64,000 bases of DNA, from contig NZ_RCZH01000020.1 in assembly GCF_006438875.1 (NCBI RefSeq), positions 1 through 64,000 of the forward strand, read 5' to 3'. The notes beneath the pieces were generated by a model, which saw only the letters and a list, made by a program, of their open reading frames with translations, searched no databases and was not told the DNA's origin. The stretch comes from Flavobacterium pectinovorum (lineage in GTDB: Bacteria; Bacteroidota; Bacteroidia; Flavobacteriales; Flavobacteriaceae). This document shows positions 1-8,286 of the stretch, piece after piece. Numbering within the stretch: position 1 is the first letter of the stretch; each line of letters starts with the position of its first letter. The position numbers and the translations under genes were made by a program.

Positions 1-337
1 GAAAGTTTTTTGTTGCTTTTGGGGTTTTGCTTGTTTTACGGGGGGTTGCCGCTAAGGCACTAAGACGCAAAGACTCATTTTGCTGGTGTTTTGGTTAATC
101 GCGCAATCCCGATCCCGAAACTTCGGGACGGGAGCGAAGGCGCAGAGTTTTGGTTTTGCGGTGATTTTATCCCGGAAATTCTTCTGGAAACTGCTGCCCT
201 AGCCCCGATAGTAACGAAAATCCTTTTGCTTTTTCCTTTAAAAAGCAAAAGATTGTAGTGGATAGCGGGAAATAGCTCCTGATCTTATTCAAATTCCAAG
301 TCTGAAATCCCAAATTCCAAAATCATACCTATATAGT
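1..337. other. Intergenic, repeat-derived, no gene
   Basis: No convincing reading frame is visible. The stretch holds fragments of intergenic repeats. A motif CGCTAAGGCACTAAGACGC lies near 51-69, a perfect 8+8 palindrome TCCCGAAACTTCGGGA lies at 113-128, and the conserved element listed separately lies at 189-279. The CCCGA..TCGGG palindrome recurs in related form near 22286, 28419 and 48801. The region lies beyond the 3' end of the minus-strand DUF4294 gene. Confidence 0.6.
189..279. repeat. Conserved intergenic hairpin element, copy A
   Basis: The element begins at CTGCTGCCCTAGCCCCGATAG and ends at GGATAGCGGGAAATAGCTCC. A hairpin in the middle pairs CTTTTGCTTTTT (223-234) with AAAAAGCAAAAG (240-251). 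Its right half, read on the other strand, matches a partial copy at 22218-22253. From memory, elements with this beginning and end are widespread between Flavobacterium genes; that is recollection, not a search result. Confidence 0.6.
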
Positions 338-516
338 AAACCCGGCAGGTTTTCAAAGTCTGTTGGGTTTGGCGGATGAAAAACATTCCTTATATATAGG
401 TGTCAAAAAATAAACCCGGCAGGTTTTCAAAGTCTGTCGGGTTTGGCGGATGAAAAAGCACTCCTTATATATAGGTATAAAAAATAACCCGACAGACTTT
501 GAAAATCTATCGGGTT
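338..516. repeat. Array of three hairpin units at 74-bp spacing
   Basis: Three hairpins of about 31-33 bp start at 338, 412 and 486, exactly 74 bp apart. Each has arms like AACCCGGCAGG and CTGTCGGGTT around TTTTCAAAG. The first two face the same way and are followed by GGCGGATGAAAA. The third is inverted. The spacers share CCTTATATATAGG. One more hairpin of this type stands alone at 27271-27303. The array lies directly downstream of the minus-strand DUF4294 gene and could serve as its terminator. Confidence 0.75.
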
Positions 517-557
517 GGGTATCGAATCTTTCCTTATATATAAGGAGTGAATTATTT

Positions 558-1232
558 TTACTTTGCAGCTTTAGCTTTTTCTTCCCAGAAGTTCATTAGA
601 TCATTATAATCTATAGGAGTTGCAGGTTTCTGACTCGTTAGTCGGCCAGACTCGAATGCGCGCTGAAGAATGGTTTCTATTAGATAGTCTTCGTTTACTT
701 CATACGGTTTGTATTCTTTCTTTAGACTTATGTCAAATAAATTGGCGGTTGTATTAGAAACAAAGGCTTTGAACCCGCTTTTTAAGGTTCGGATTAATTC
801 ATAAGTCGTAATTCCGGTTTGTCTGTTGATTAATTTGACAAGAATTTGACCTTGTCTTCGTGACAACTTCTTTAATCTGTCCTCAAATTCGTTATTAAGA
901 TAATCTTCAACGATCTTAAAATACTTTTTCTTTTCGCGATTGGTTTTCAAACGTGCCATTCCCTGATTTAATGCTGTAAGACGATCTGCTGCAAGTTTTG
1001 CATAAGGATAGACTTTAAAAACCCGATTTTGAAGGATAAGGAATTGCTTTTGTGCTTCGGGATCTAACTTTTCCTTAGAAATGATAATCTCTGGCAACTG
1101 AATTGTATCATTTAAGATAGAATCATTTTCGGTTAAGACATAGCCCATTTCCTGATTTGGTTTTGGAGTAACCTGAGCCTGGCTTGTAAACGAAATCAAT
1201 ATAAAGAATAAAATAATGTAGGTAAATCTCAT
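558..1232 (-). CDS. DUF4294 domain protein, secreted
   Basis: This 224-residue protein has an N-terminal signal peptide (MRFTYIILFFILISFTSQAQ) and a charged, mostly helical body. I recognise it as a DUF4294 protein, a family confined to Bacteroidota and of unknown function; localisation to the periplasm is inferred from the signal. An in-frame ATG exists upstream at 1301, but the start at 1232 is preferred. It puts the signal peptide at the N-terminus, and a promoter-like TAAATTTG (minus strand, 1283-1290) lies between the two starts. The gene is divergent from the M42 peptidase and probably monocistronic. Confidence 0.8.
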   Translation of the reverse strand: MRFTYIILFFILISFTSQAQVTPKPNQEMGYVLTENDSILNDTIQLPEIIISKEKLDPEAQKQFLILQNRVFKVYPYAKLAADRLTALNQGMARLKTNREKKKYFKIVEDYLNNEFEDRLKKLSRRQGQILVKLINRQTGITTYELIRTLKSGFKAFVSNTTANLFDISLKKEYKPYEVNEDYLIETILQRAFESGRLTSQKPATPIDYNDLMNFWEEKAKAAK

Positions 1233-1282
1233 TGAGTCATAATTTAAATGTAAAATTATATATTTATACACAACTCTAATAC

Positions 1283-1290
1283 CAAATTTA
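1283..1290 (-). promoter_or_regulatory. Candidate -7 box for the DUF4294 gene
   Basis: TAAATTTG on the minus strand matches the Bacteroidota -7 consensus TAnnTTTG and lies about 50 bp before the preferred start at 1232. No TTG sits at ideal distance, so support is moderate. Confidence 0.4.
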
Positions 1291-1313
1291 TAAATTAGCA
1301 AAAAAATATTTTT

Positions 1314-2402
1314 ATGAGTACTGAATCTATCTTAAAAGATACGTCTATTGCTTTCCTGGAAAGCTACCTAAATAACGCCTCACCGACTGGTTATGAAAGT
1401 GAAGGTCAGAAACTTTGGATGAATTATTTAAAGCCTTACGTTGATACTTTTATCACTGATACTTACGGAACGGCTGTTGGAGTTATTAATCCTGATGCGC
1501 CTTTTAAGGTTGTAATTGAAGGTCATGCCGATGAAATTTCCTGGTATGTAAACTATATTACGGATGATGGTTTATTGTATGTTATCCGAAATGGTGGTTC
1601 TGATCATCAGATTGCGCCTTCAAAAAGGGTTCACATTCATACTAAAAAAGGAATTGTAAAGGGTGTTTTTGGATGGCCTGCAATTCACACCAGATTACGT
1701 GATAAGGAAGAATCACCAAAAATCAGCAATATCTTTATTGATTTGGGTTGTGAAACCAAAGAACAAGTTGAAGCTATGGGCGTTCATGTAGGCTGTGTGA
1801 TTACATATCCTGATGAGTTTATGATTTTGAACGAGAACAAATTTGTTTGTCGCGCGATTGATAACAGAATGGGCGGTTTTATGATTGCTGAAGTGGCTCG
1901 TTTATTAAAGGAAAATAAAAAAACACTTCCGTTTGGTTTGTATATTGTCAACTCAGTTCAGGAAGAAATTGGTTTACGTGGTGCTGAAATGATTGCTCAC
2001 ACGATCAAACCAAATATTGCTATCGTGACTGATGTTTGCCACGATACCACTACTCCAATGATCGATAAAAAAGTCGAAGGTGATCTTAAAATGGGGAAAG
2101 GTCCTGTTATTGCTTATGCGCCAGCGGTTCAAAACAGACTTCGTGATTTAATTGTTGATACTGCGGTAGAAAACAAAATTCCTTTTCAGCGTCATGCAAC
2201 TTCAAGAGCTACGGGAACTGATACTGATGCTTTTGCTTATAGTAATGGCGGTGTGGCATCGGCGTTGATTTCTTTGCCTTTGCGCTATATGCATACGACT
2301 GTAGAAATGGTTCATAGAGATGATGTTGAAAATGTGATTCAATTGATTTATGAGTCATTATTGAAGATTGAAAACAATGAAAATTTTTCTTATTTTAAAT
2401 AA
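1314..2402 (+). CDS. M42 family metallo-aminopeptidase
   Basis: A 362-residue cytosolic peptidase of the M42 (glutamyl aminopeptidase/FrvX/TET) family, which forms large dinuclear metal oligomers and trims N-terminal residues from peptides. Metal-ligand and catalytic positions are visible: His71 in EGHADE, Asp183 in RAIDNR, catalytic pair Glu217-Glu218 in VQEEIGLRG, Asp240 in TDVCHD and His327 in RYMHTTVE. The length is typical and there is no signal peptide. The gene diverges from the DUF4294 gene over about 80 bp and ends before a strong hairpin at 2420-2454, so it is likely transcribed alone. Confidence 0.93.
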   Translation: MSTESILKDTSIAFLESYLNNASPTGYESEGQKLWMNYLKPYVDTFITDTYGTAVGVINPDAPFKVVIEGHADEISWYVNYITDDGLLYVIRNGGSDHQIAPSKRVHIHTKKGIVKGVFGWPAIHTRLRDKEESPKISNIFIDLGCETKEQVEAMGVHVGCVITYPDEFMILNENKFVCRAIDNRMGGFMIAEVARLLKENKKTLPFGLYIVNSVQEEIGLRGAEMIAHTIKPNIAIVTDVCHDTTTPMIDKKVEGDLKMGKGPVIAYAPAVQNRLRDLIVDTAVENKIPFQRHATSRATGTDTDAFAYSNGGVASALISLPLRYMHTTVEMVHRDDVENVIQLIYESLLKIENNENFSYFK

Positions 2403-2419
2403 AAATTAGAATTTAAAAC

Positions 2420-2454
2420 ATCAAATCGGTTATTTTAGTAATAACCGATTTGAT
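2420..2454 (+). terminator. Hairpin after the M42 peptidase
   Basis: A perfect 15-bp stem (ATCAAATCGGTTATT and its complement) encloses a 5-nt loop. The following TACTAAAAAAATA is a weak U-tract at best. It separates the peptidase from the two-component genes and could be a terminator or an operator. Confidence 0.55.
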
Positions 2455-2466
2455 TACTAAAAAAAT

Positions 2467-3147
2467 ATGAAGCTACTATTACTCGAAGACGATTTTACTT
2501 TATCCAAAGAAATCTCAGCGTTCTTTACTTCAAAAGAATTCGAGTGTTTCCCCTATTATGATGGTTCTTTATTATTGAAAAAGTATTTTCCTTATGAATA
2601 TGATTTAATTATTCTGGACATAAATGTTCCCGGAACAAATGGTATTGAGGTTTGCAAAGGGATTAGGGAAATTGATAAAAAGACGCCAATAATTATGCTG
2701 ACGGCTTTTAGCGAAATCGAAGATAAACTTGCTTCTTTTGATAATGGCGCAGATGATTATTTGGTAAAACCTTTTCATTTTGAAGAATTATACGCCCGAA
2801 GCTCTTCTTTATTAAGACGAAAAGATATTCCGCAGCAAAGTGAGAAAAAAATATTGATTCAGGATTTAGAGATTTTAGAAGATGATATGAAAGTTTATCG
2901 CTCTGGCGAAGAAATAAAACTTACTCCAAAGGAATTTAAACTGATCTTGATTTTGGCTCATGCCAAAGGAAAAGTATTGTCTAAGCAATTTATTGCCGAA
3001 AAACTTTGGGATTATCACATTGAAACCAATCAAAATACGATTGAGGTTTATATTAACTTTCTAAGAAAAAAAATTGACAAAGACCACGAAACAAAACTTA
3101 TTCGGACCAAAATTGGATACGGATATTACTTAAGCGATCAGGAATGA
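2467..3147 (+). CDS. OmpR-family response regulator
   Basis: A 226-residue two-domain regulator. The receiver domain (about 1-115) has the acidic pocket Glu7-Asp8-Asp9, phospho-acceptor Asp51 in ILDINVPG, Thr79 in MLTA and Lys101 in LVKPF. The C-terminal winged-helix DNA-binding domain (about 128-222) ends with RTKIGYGYYL. Its stop overlaps the kinase start by four bases (ATGA), so the two form one translation-coupled unit. The adjacent metal-efflux operon is the probable target, in the manner of CusR or CzcR. Direct repeats at 4511-4550 fit binding by an OmpR-type dimer. Confidence 0.93.
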   Translation: MKLLLLEDDFTLSKEISAFFTSKEFECFPYYDGSLLLKKYFPYEYDLIILDINVPGTNGIEVCKGIREIDKKTPIIMLTAFSEIEDKLASFDNGADDYLVKPFHFEELYARSSSLLRRKDIPQQSEKKILIQDLEILEDDMKVYRSGEEIKLTPKEFKLILILAHAKGKVLSKQFIAEKLWDYHIETNQNTIEVYINFLRKKIDKDHETKLIRTKIGYGYYLSDQE

Positions 3148-4505
3148 CTTTAAAGAATCGGATATCATTACTAGTTAGTTTATTATTTACAATCCTTTTT
3201 GGGTTGGCTTCTACTTTGATATTTGTTTTGTATTCTAATTTTAGAAAGGAAGAATTTCGCGACCGACTGGAAATAAAAGCGCTTTCGAATATTAAACTTC
3301 TTGTGAATGTAAAAGAAGTCGACGATCAGCTTTTGAAAATGATCGATCAAAATTCGATCAATAAATTATATGACGAGAAAACGCTGGTATTTGATTCTAA
3401 CTATAAACTTATATATAGTAGTATTGACGATGCCAAAATTAATTGGTCTATTGATGATTTAAAGTACCTTCAAAAGCATAAAACTTTCTTTAAACAACAA
3501 GGAAACTATGAGGTTTATGGTGTTTTTTATGATACTAAAGACAGGGATTTTTATGCTTTAATATCTGCAACAGATGATTATGGTCAAAGAAAACTCTTGT
3601 TCTTGAGATACACTTTGGTAATTTCTTATATCTTTTTTACTTGTATTTGCTGGGTTCTTACTTCGTTTACCGTCAAAAAAGCCATGAATCCGTTAAGTTC
3701 TTTTCATCAGAAAATTAAAAACATAAACGAGAATAATCTTGACACTCGTATTGCGTCGAAAAGCAATAAGAACGAGATTGATCTGATTGCAAATGAATTT
3801 AACTTTATGATGGACCGAATCGAGGTTTCTTATCAAAAGCAAAAGGAATTTACAGCGCACGCTTCACATGAGCTTAGAACTCCGCTTTCCAGAATTACTT
3901 CGCAAATAGAGAATATTGTTGCTGATGCCAAAACTCCCGTAGAAAGTAAATCGTTTTTAAAAACAATTTTATCAGATGTAAATCAATTAACGGAATTGAT
4001 TAATTCATTGCTTGTTTTGTCTAAAATTGATACTAAAAGCTTCCAAAACAACGAAGTTCACCGTATTGATGAAATTCTGTTTTCAGCAATTGAAAAATTA
4101 AATAAAAGCTTTCCGGATTTCGTTGTTTTATTTGAAATAGAAGAAAATGACAATTTAGATACTGCCTTAGAAATTAAAGGAAATAAGAACCTTCTGGAAA
4201 TTGCCTTAAGCAATGTCTTAAAAAATGCTTGTGTCTACTCTGACAATAAACAAGCCAAAGTAAAAATTAGTACTAAAAATAAACAACTTATTATCTCGAT
4301 CTTAAATACCGGTAAAACCTTAAGCGAGACGGAACAGAAGAACATCTTCCAGCCCTTTATGCGTGGCGAAAATGCAAAGGGAACTTCTGGTTTTGGATTA
4401 GGATTACGTATTGTTCAGCGCATACTAAATCTTCATAACGCCACCATAACTTACACGTCTACAGATATTAACACGAATTTATTTCAGTTATTTTTTCATT
4501 TATAA
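3144..4505 (+). CDS. Sensor histidine kinase
   Basis: A 453-residue membrane kinase paired with the preceding regulator. It has a transmembrane segment near 10-30, an extracytoplasmic sensor stretch of about 120 residues, a second transmembrane segment near 155-175, a HAMP region near 176-228, and a dimerisation/phospho-acceptor region with His242 in HASHELRTPLSR. The catalytic ATPase domain shows an N-box (ALSNVLKNA) and a glycine-rich GTSGFGLGLRIV. The signal is not readable from the sequence, but the genes downstream point to a metal ion or envelope stress. The family often also dephosphorylates its partner. Confidence 0.93.
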   Translation: MTLKNRISLLVSLLFTILFGLASTLIFVLYSNFRKEEFRDRLEIKALSNIKLLVNVKEVDDQLLKMIDQNSINKLYDEKTLVFDSNYKLIYSSIDDAKINWSIDDLKYLQKHKTFFKQQGNYEVYGVFYDTKDRDFYALISATDDYGQRKLLFLRYTLVISYIFFTCICWVLTSFTVKKAMNPLSSFHQKIKNINENNLDTRIASKSNKNEIDLIANEFNFMMDRIEVSYQKQKEFTAHASHELRTPLSRITSQIENIVADAKTPVESKSFLKTILSDVNQLTELINSLLVLSKIDTKSFQNNEVHRIDEILFSAIEKLNKSFPDFVVLFEIEENDNLDTALEIKGNKNLLEIALSNVLKNACVYSDNKQAKVKISTKNKQLIISILNTGKTLSETEQKNIFQPFMRGENAKGTSGFGLGLRIVQRILNLHNATITYTSTDINTNLFQLFFHL

Positions 4506-4510
4506 TTTAT

Positions 4511-4550
4511 TTTAAGGTATTTTTAAGGTAGATTTTAAGGTTTCTTAAAG
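4511..4550 (+). promoter_or_regulatory. TTTAAG direct repeats, likely OmpR-type operator
   Basis: TTTAAGGT occurs at 4511-4518, 4522-4529 and 4534-4541. The cores are separated by 5 and 6 bases, and an inverted CTTAAA follows at 4544-4549. An 11-12 bp period is one helical turn, the arrangement used by OmpR/PhoB/PmrA-type regulators. The site lies between the sensor kinase gene and the efflux operon. Binding is inferred. Confidence 0.65.
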
Positions 4551-4576
4551 TCTGCTGATAGCATATTTGTATAAAA

Positions 4577-4584
4577 TAAATTTG
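4577..4584 (+). promoter_or_regulatory. Candidate -7 box of the efflux operon
   Basis: TAAATTTG fits TAnnTTTG and lies only 5 bases before the ATG at 4590, just downstream of the operator repeats. If used, the transcript would start at or next to the start codon. Confidence 0.4.
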
Positions 4585-4589
4585 ATACA

Positions 4590-5837
4590 ATGAGAAAACT
4601 ATGTGCATTCCTATTGCTTGTATTGTTCAATCAGGCAATAACAGCTCAAAAAACAGTCACTCTTCAGGATTGTGAGAGCCAGTTTCTTAAAAAGAATCTT
4701 TTTTTGTTGGCATCTCAATATAATATTGATGCTTCGAAGGCACTAACTATTCAGGCTCGCATCTGGGACAACCCCACAATTAGTGCAGAATTGAATGCTT
4801 ATAATCCAGAAAGAAACCAATATTTTGATATTGGAAAGGATGGTCAAAAAGCATTTGGTATTGAACAGCTAATTTACTTAGGCGGTAAAAAAAGAAATGA
4901 AGTAAAGCTGGCTCAAACCAATGAACAATTGGCAGAATTGCAATTCAATGATTTACTGAGGACATTAAAATTGCAGCTTCGTAAAAGTTTTTATACGGTT
5001 TACTACAATACTAAGAATCTCGAAACTACAGATAAACAGATTGCGCACATTGAAGATTTAATCAACTCCTACTCTGTTCAGGTTCAAAAAGGAAATATTC
5101 CTTTAAGAGATTTAGTTCGTTTGCAGTCTTTGTATCTAAATTTTAAAAATGAACGAATGGAAGTTGTAAATGATAATATTGAGGAACAGGCAAATTTAAA
5201 ATTGCTATTGAACGAAACCGAAACAGTGGTTCCAAATGTATCTGATGCTGAATTCAACAAATATTTGAAAACTATTGCTTTTGATTTAAAGTCTTTTGAA
5301 AGTGATGCGATAACCAATCGTCCGGATTATTTGGCTAAACAAAAAGAAATAGACGCCAATACATTGAATGTAAAATGGCAAAAATCACTTTCTATTCCTG
5401 ATATTACTGTTGGTGCAAACTATGATCAGCGAAGTGGTGCTTTTAATAAAGAAGCAAATCTGACACTTGGAATTCCGCTGCCACTTTGGAATAAAAACAA
5501 AGGAAATATTAAATACGCTCAAACCATTCTGGAACAATCTAAAGTTGATAAACAAAGTTTTGAGCTGCAATTGCAAACCGAAATAACATCGGCATGGAAT
5601 AAATGGGACGAATCCCGTAAAAACTACGTGGTTATAAAACCAACTGTAAATTCAGATTTTGAAGCGGTTTACAATGGAATTCTAAACAATTTTCAGAAAC
5701 GAAATATTAGTTTATTAGAATTTACTGATTTTATGGAAAGCTACAATCAGGCTTCAATTCAGGTAAATGAATTAAAGAAAAAAGTAGTGCTTTCAGGCGA
5801 AGAATTAAACAGTACAATCAACAAAGACTTATTTTAA
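4590..5837 (+). CDS. TolC-family outer-membrane channel (CzcC/CusC type)
   Basis: A 415-residue protein with signal peptide (cleavage near AITAQ) and the long amphipathic coiled-coil helices of the outer membrane efflux protein family. A proline-rich turn is visible at WDNPTISAEL, and the second half repeats the fold (SIPDITVGANYDQRSG, LTLGIPLPLWNKNKG). It would form the trimeric exit duct of a tripartite RND pump. It is the first gene of an operon with adaptor, porin-like protein and pump; the next gene follows after 12 bases. The metal substrate cannot be read from this subunit. Confidence 0.9.
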   Translation: MRKLCAFLLLVLFNQAITAQKTVTLQDCESQFLKKNLFLLASQYNIDASKALTIQARIWDNPTISAELNAYNPERNQYFDIGKDGQKAFGIEQLIYLGGKKRNEVKLAQTNEQLAELQFNDLLRTLKLQLRKSFYTVYYNTKNLETTDKQIAHIEDLINSYSVQVQKGNIPLRDLVRLQSLYLNFKNERMEVVNDNIEEQANLKLLLNETETVVPNVSDAEFNKYLKTIAFDLKSFESDAITNRPDYLAKQKEIDANTLNVKWQKSLSIPDITVGANYDQRSGAFNKEANLTLGIPLPLWNKNKGNIKYAQTILEQSKVDKQSFELQLQTEITSAWNKWDESRKNYVVIKPTVNSDFEAVYNGILNNFQKRNISLLEFTDFMESYNQASIQVNELKKKVVLSGEELNSTINKDLF

Positions 5838-5849
5838 AACCAAATAAAG

Positions 5850-6935
5850 ATGAAACATAAACTAATCATAGCAATTGCAATCGTAAGTCTATCTTTTGTA
5901 AGCTGCAAAAAGGAAGTTGAAAATCCGGATACAAATGCCTCGTTTGCTTTAAGTGATGCAATGCTAAAAACAACGACAATGGCAGAAGCTCAAAATCAGC
6001 CGGTAAAAAATCAGTTGAGTTTTTATGGAAAAATTACTGCCGATAATAATAAAGCCATCGATGTATATCCGCTTGTTGGAGGAAGCGTTATAAAAGTAAA
6101 TGTAGAACTTGGAGATTATGTAAACAAGGGACAAGTTCTTGCGACAATTAGAAGTACTGATATTGCCGATTTTGAAAAGCAAGCGATTGATGCTAAAAGT
6201 GATTTGCTGGTTGCCAAAAATAGTTTGAAAGTTGCTCAGGAATTATTTGATGGAAAATTAAATTCGGAAAGTGATGTTCTTCAGGCAAAATCAGAAGTTA
6301 ATAAAGCGCAATCTCAGCTGAATAAAATTCAGGAAACATACAAAATATATAATATTAAAGCAGGATCTATTTACGAAGTAACAGCGCCAATAAGTGGTTT
6401 TATTATTCAAAAAAGTATCAATCAGGATATGCTTTTGCGTAATGATCGTTCTGAAAACATCTTTGATATTGCCGAGATCAGTGAAGTTTGGGCAATGGCT
6501 AATATTAACGAAATGGATATCAATAAAGTAAAACTGGGAATCGATGCTGATGTAACCACTTTAAGTTATCCTGATAAAGTTTTTAAAGGAAAAGTAGATA
6601 AAATCTTCAACGTAATTGATCCGGAAACTAAAGCGATGCAAGCCCGTATCAAATTGAAAAATCCGGGTTATATGTTGAAACCTGATATGAATGCGAGTAT
6701 CAAATTGTCTTTTAATGAAGATAAATCGATGATTGCAATTCCTAGTAAAGCGATTGTTTTTGACAAAAGTAAAAATTTTGTAATGGTGTTTAAGGACCGC
6801 CATAATATTGAAACCAGACAAGTTGAAGTGTACAGAGTTGTTGGTGACACAACCTATATTTCGACAGGTTTAAAAGAGAATGAAAAAGTTATTACCAACA
6901 ATCAGCTATTTATTTATCGCGCTTTAAACGACTAG
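5850..6935 (+). CDS. RND efflux periplasmic adaptor lipoprotein (CzcB/CusB type)
   Basis: A 361-residue membrane fusion protein. The lipoprotein signal ends in LSFVSC with lipidated Cys19. A lipoyl/barrel-sandwich half (VYPLVGGSVIKVNVELGDYVNKGQ) is followed by a helical hairpin (about 105-160), the second lipoyl half, a beta-barrel domain and a membrane-proximal domain ending VITNNQLFIYRAL. It bridges the pump and the TolC channel. Only 4 bases separate it from the next gene. No His- or Met-rich metal-binding tail is visible, so the metal stays open. Confidence 0.9.
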   Translation: MKHKLIIAIAIVSLSFVSCKKEVENPDTNASFALSDAMLKTTTMAEAQNQPVKNQLSFYGKITADNNKAIDVYPLVGGSVIKVNVELGDYVNKGQVLATIRSTDIADFEKQAIDAKSDLLVAKNSLKVAQELFDGKLNSESDVLQAKSEVNKAQSQLNKIQETYKIYNIKAGSIYEVTAPISGFIIQKSINQDMLLRNDRSENIFDIAEISEVWAMANINEMDINKVKLGIDADVTTLSYPDKVFKGKVDKIFNVIDPETKAMQARIKLKNPGYMLKPDMNASIKLSFNEDKSMIAIPSKAIVFDKSKNFVMVFKDRHNIETRQVEVYRVVGDTTYISTGLKENEKVITNNQLFIYRALND

Positions 6936-6939
6936 CAAG

Positions 6940-8205
6940 ATGGAAAAATCTGTAAATATTTTGAGTTTTGCAACGTTGTTTTTTTCAGCGCTATCATTTT
7001 CACAAGAAACAGATTCGATACGAAAATATAGTCTGAAATTTCAAATGACCTCTATTTATCAATATCATCCCGCTTTTCATGCGAACTATTCAGGAACGAA
7101 TAGTATGCATCCCGAAGAAGAAAGTGCCTTATCATTGACATCAACTTTATATCTAAATGTTCCGCTTTGGAAAGGTGCAACTGCAACTTTTAATCCCGAA
7201 ATGTCAGGAGGCGAAGGTTTGTCCCAAGCCAAAGGATTAGGTGGTTTTCCTAACGGGGAAACCTTTAGAATTGGTGATACAAAACCTGTCGTTTATGTTG
7301 CGAGAATGCTTTTGGAACAAAAATTTGAGTTTAAAAATAATAACGAATTGCAATTGGTTTTTGGAAAGTTTGGACTATCAGATTATTTCGATGATAATAC
7401 GTACTCACATGATCCCAGAACACAATTTCTAAACTGGTCATTAATGACATATGGAGCTTGGGATTATGCTGCAAATACCCGAGGATATACAGATGGATTA
7501 TATGTTAACTATCAATTTGATAGCTGGCAAGTACGAGCCTCTTTGACCGCTTTACCAACGTATGCAAATGGTCCAAATGTCGAGTTTAGGTTTAAGAATT
7601 CGAATGCTATCAATGTCGAAATTGAGAAACAAATAATTTTTAAAAATAATGATTCCGCCAATATTAAATTATTAGGATTTCGAAATGTTGCAGGAATGGG
7701 AAATTATAATGAAGCGAACTCAAATATCACCACAATTCCGGATATTAAAAGTACAAGACAAAATGGTCGTACAAAATATGGTATCGGTTTAAATATGGAT
7801 TATACGCACCGAGATACTTGGGGACTTTTTGGAAGAATAAGTTATAACGATGGTAAAAATGAAACCTGGGCATTTACAGAAATCGACAGATCGGCACAAT
7901 TAGGTATTACCCTAAAAGGAAAAATGTGGAACCGTAAAGATGATTTTGCCGGAATTGCAGTTGTCGCCAACGGATTATCAAATTCACATGAAAAATATCA
8001 AAAACTTGGTGGAGATGGATTTATGATTGGTGACGGAACTTTAAATTACGGCGTAGAACAAATTGCAGAAGTTTTTTATTCCTTTTTAATTCCGAATACT
8101 CATATTACACTTTCACCGGATTATCAATTTGCAATGAATCCCTCATACAATAAAGATCGCGGTCCTATTCAATTTTTAGCATTACGCTTTCACATAGAGT
8201 TCTAA
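6940..8205 (+). CDS. Porin-like outer-membrane protein (OprB-like)
   Basis: A 421-residue exported protein (signal peptide about 1-21, ending SALSFSQ) made of alternating beta-strand segments and ending RFHIEF, with the terminal aromatic typical of outer-membrane barrels. It resembles the carbohydrate-selective porin (OprB-like) family. Its place between the adaptor and pump genes, 4 bases after the adaptor, suggests a supporting role in metal efflux or uptake rather than sugar transport. Family assignment is from overall appearance; the functional link is inference from the operon. Confidence 0.65.
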   Translation: MEKSVNILSFATLFFSALSFSQETDSIRKYSLKFQMTSIYQYHPAFHANYSGTNSMHPEEESALSLTSTLYLNVPLWKGATATFNPEMSGGEGLSQAKGLGGFPNGETFRIGDTKPVVYVARMLLEQKFEFKNNNELQLVFGKFGLSDYFDDNTYSHDPRTQFLNWSLMTYGAWDYAANTRGYTDGLYVNYQFDSWQVRASLTALPTYANGPNVEFRFKNSNAINVEIEKQIIFKNNDSANIKLLGFRNVAGMGNYNEANSNITTIPDIKSTRQNGRTKYGIGLNMDYTHRDTWGLFGRISYNDGKNETWAFTEIDRSAQLGITLKGKMWNRKDDFAGIAVVANGLSNSHEKYQKLGGDGFMIGDGTLNYGVEQIAEVFYSFLIPNTHITLSPDYQFAMNPSYNKDRGPIQFLALRFHIEF

Positions 8206-8286
8206 TTACACAATTTTTGTTAGAAACATTTATGCTCAAAATAAATTTAAAAAAATAAAAATTCATCATTAAAAATACTTTTTAAA

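Noticed and set aside
338..516. Regularly spaced repeats considered as a small CRISPR array
   Set aside because: There are only three units, the third is inverted, spacers are similar to each other, and no cas genes are present.
1233..1301. Longer start for the DUF4294 protein
   Set aside because: It would push the signal peptide inward and lies upstream of the likely -7 box at 1283-1290.
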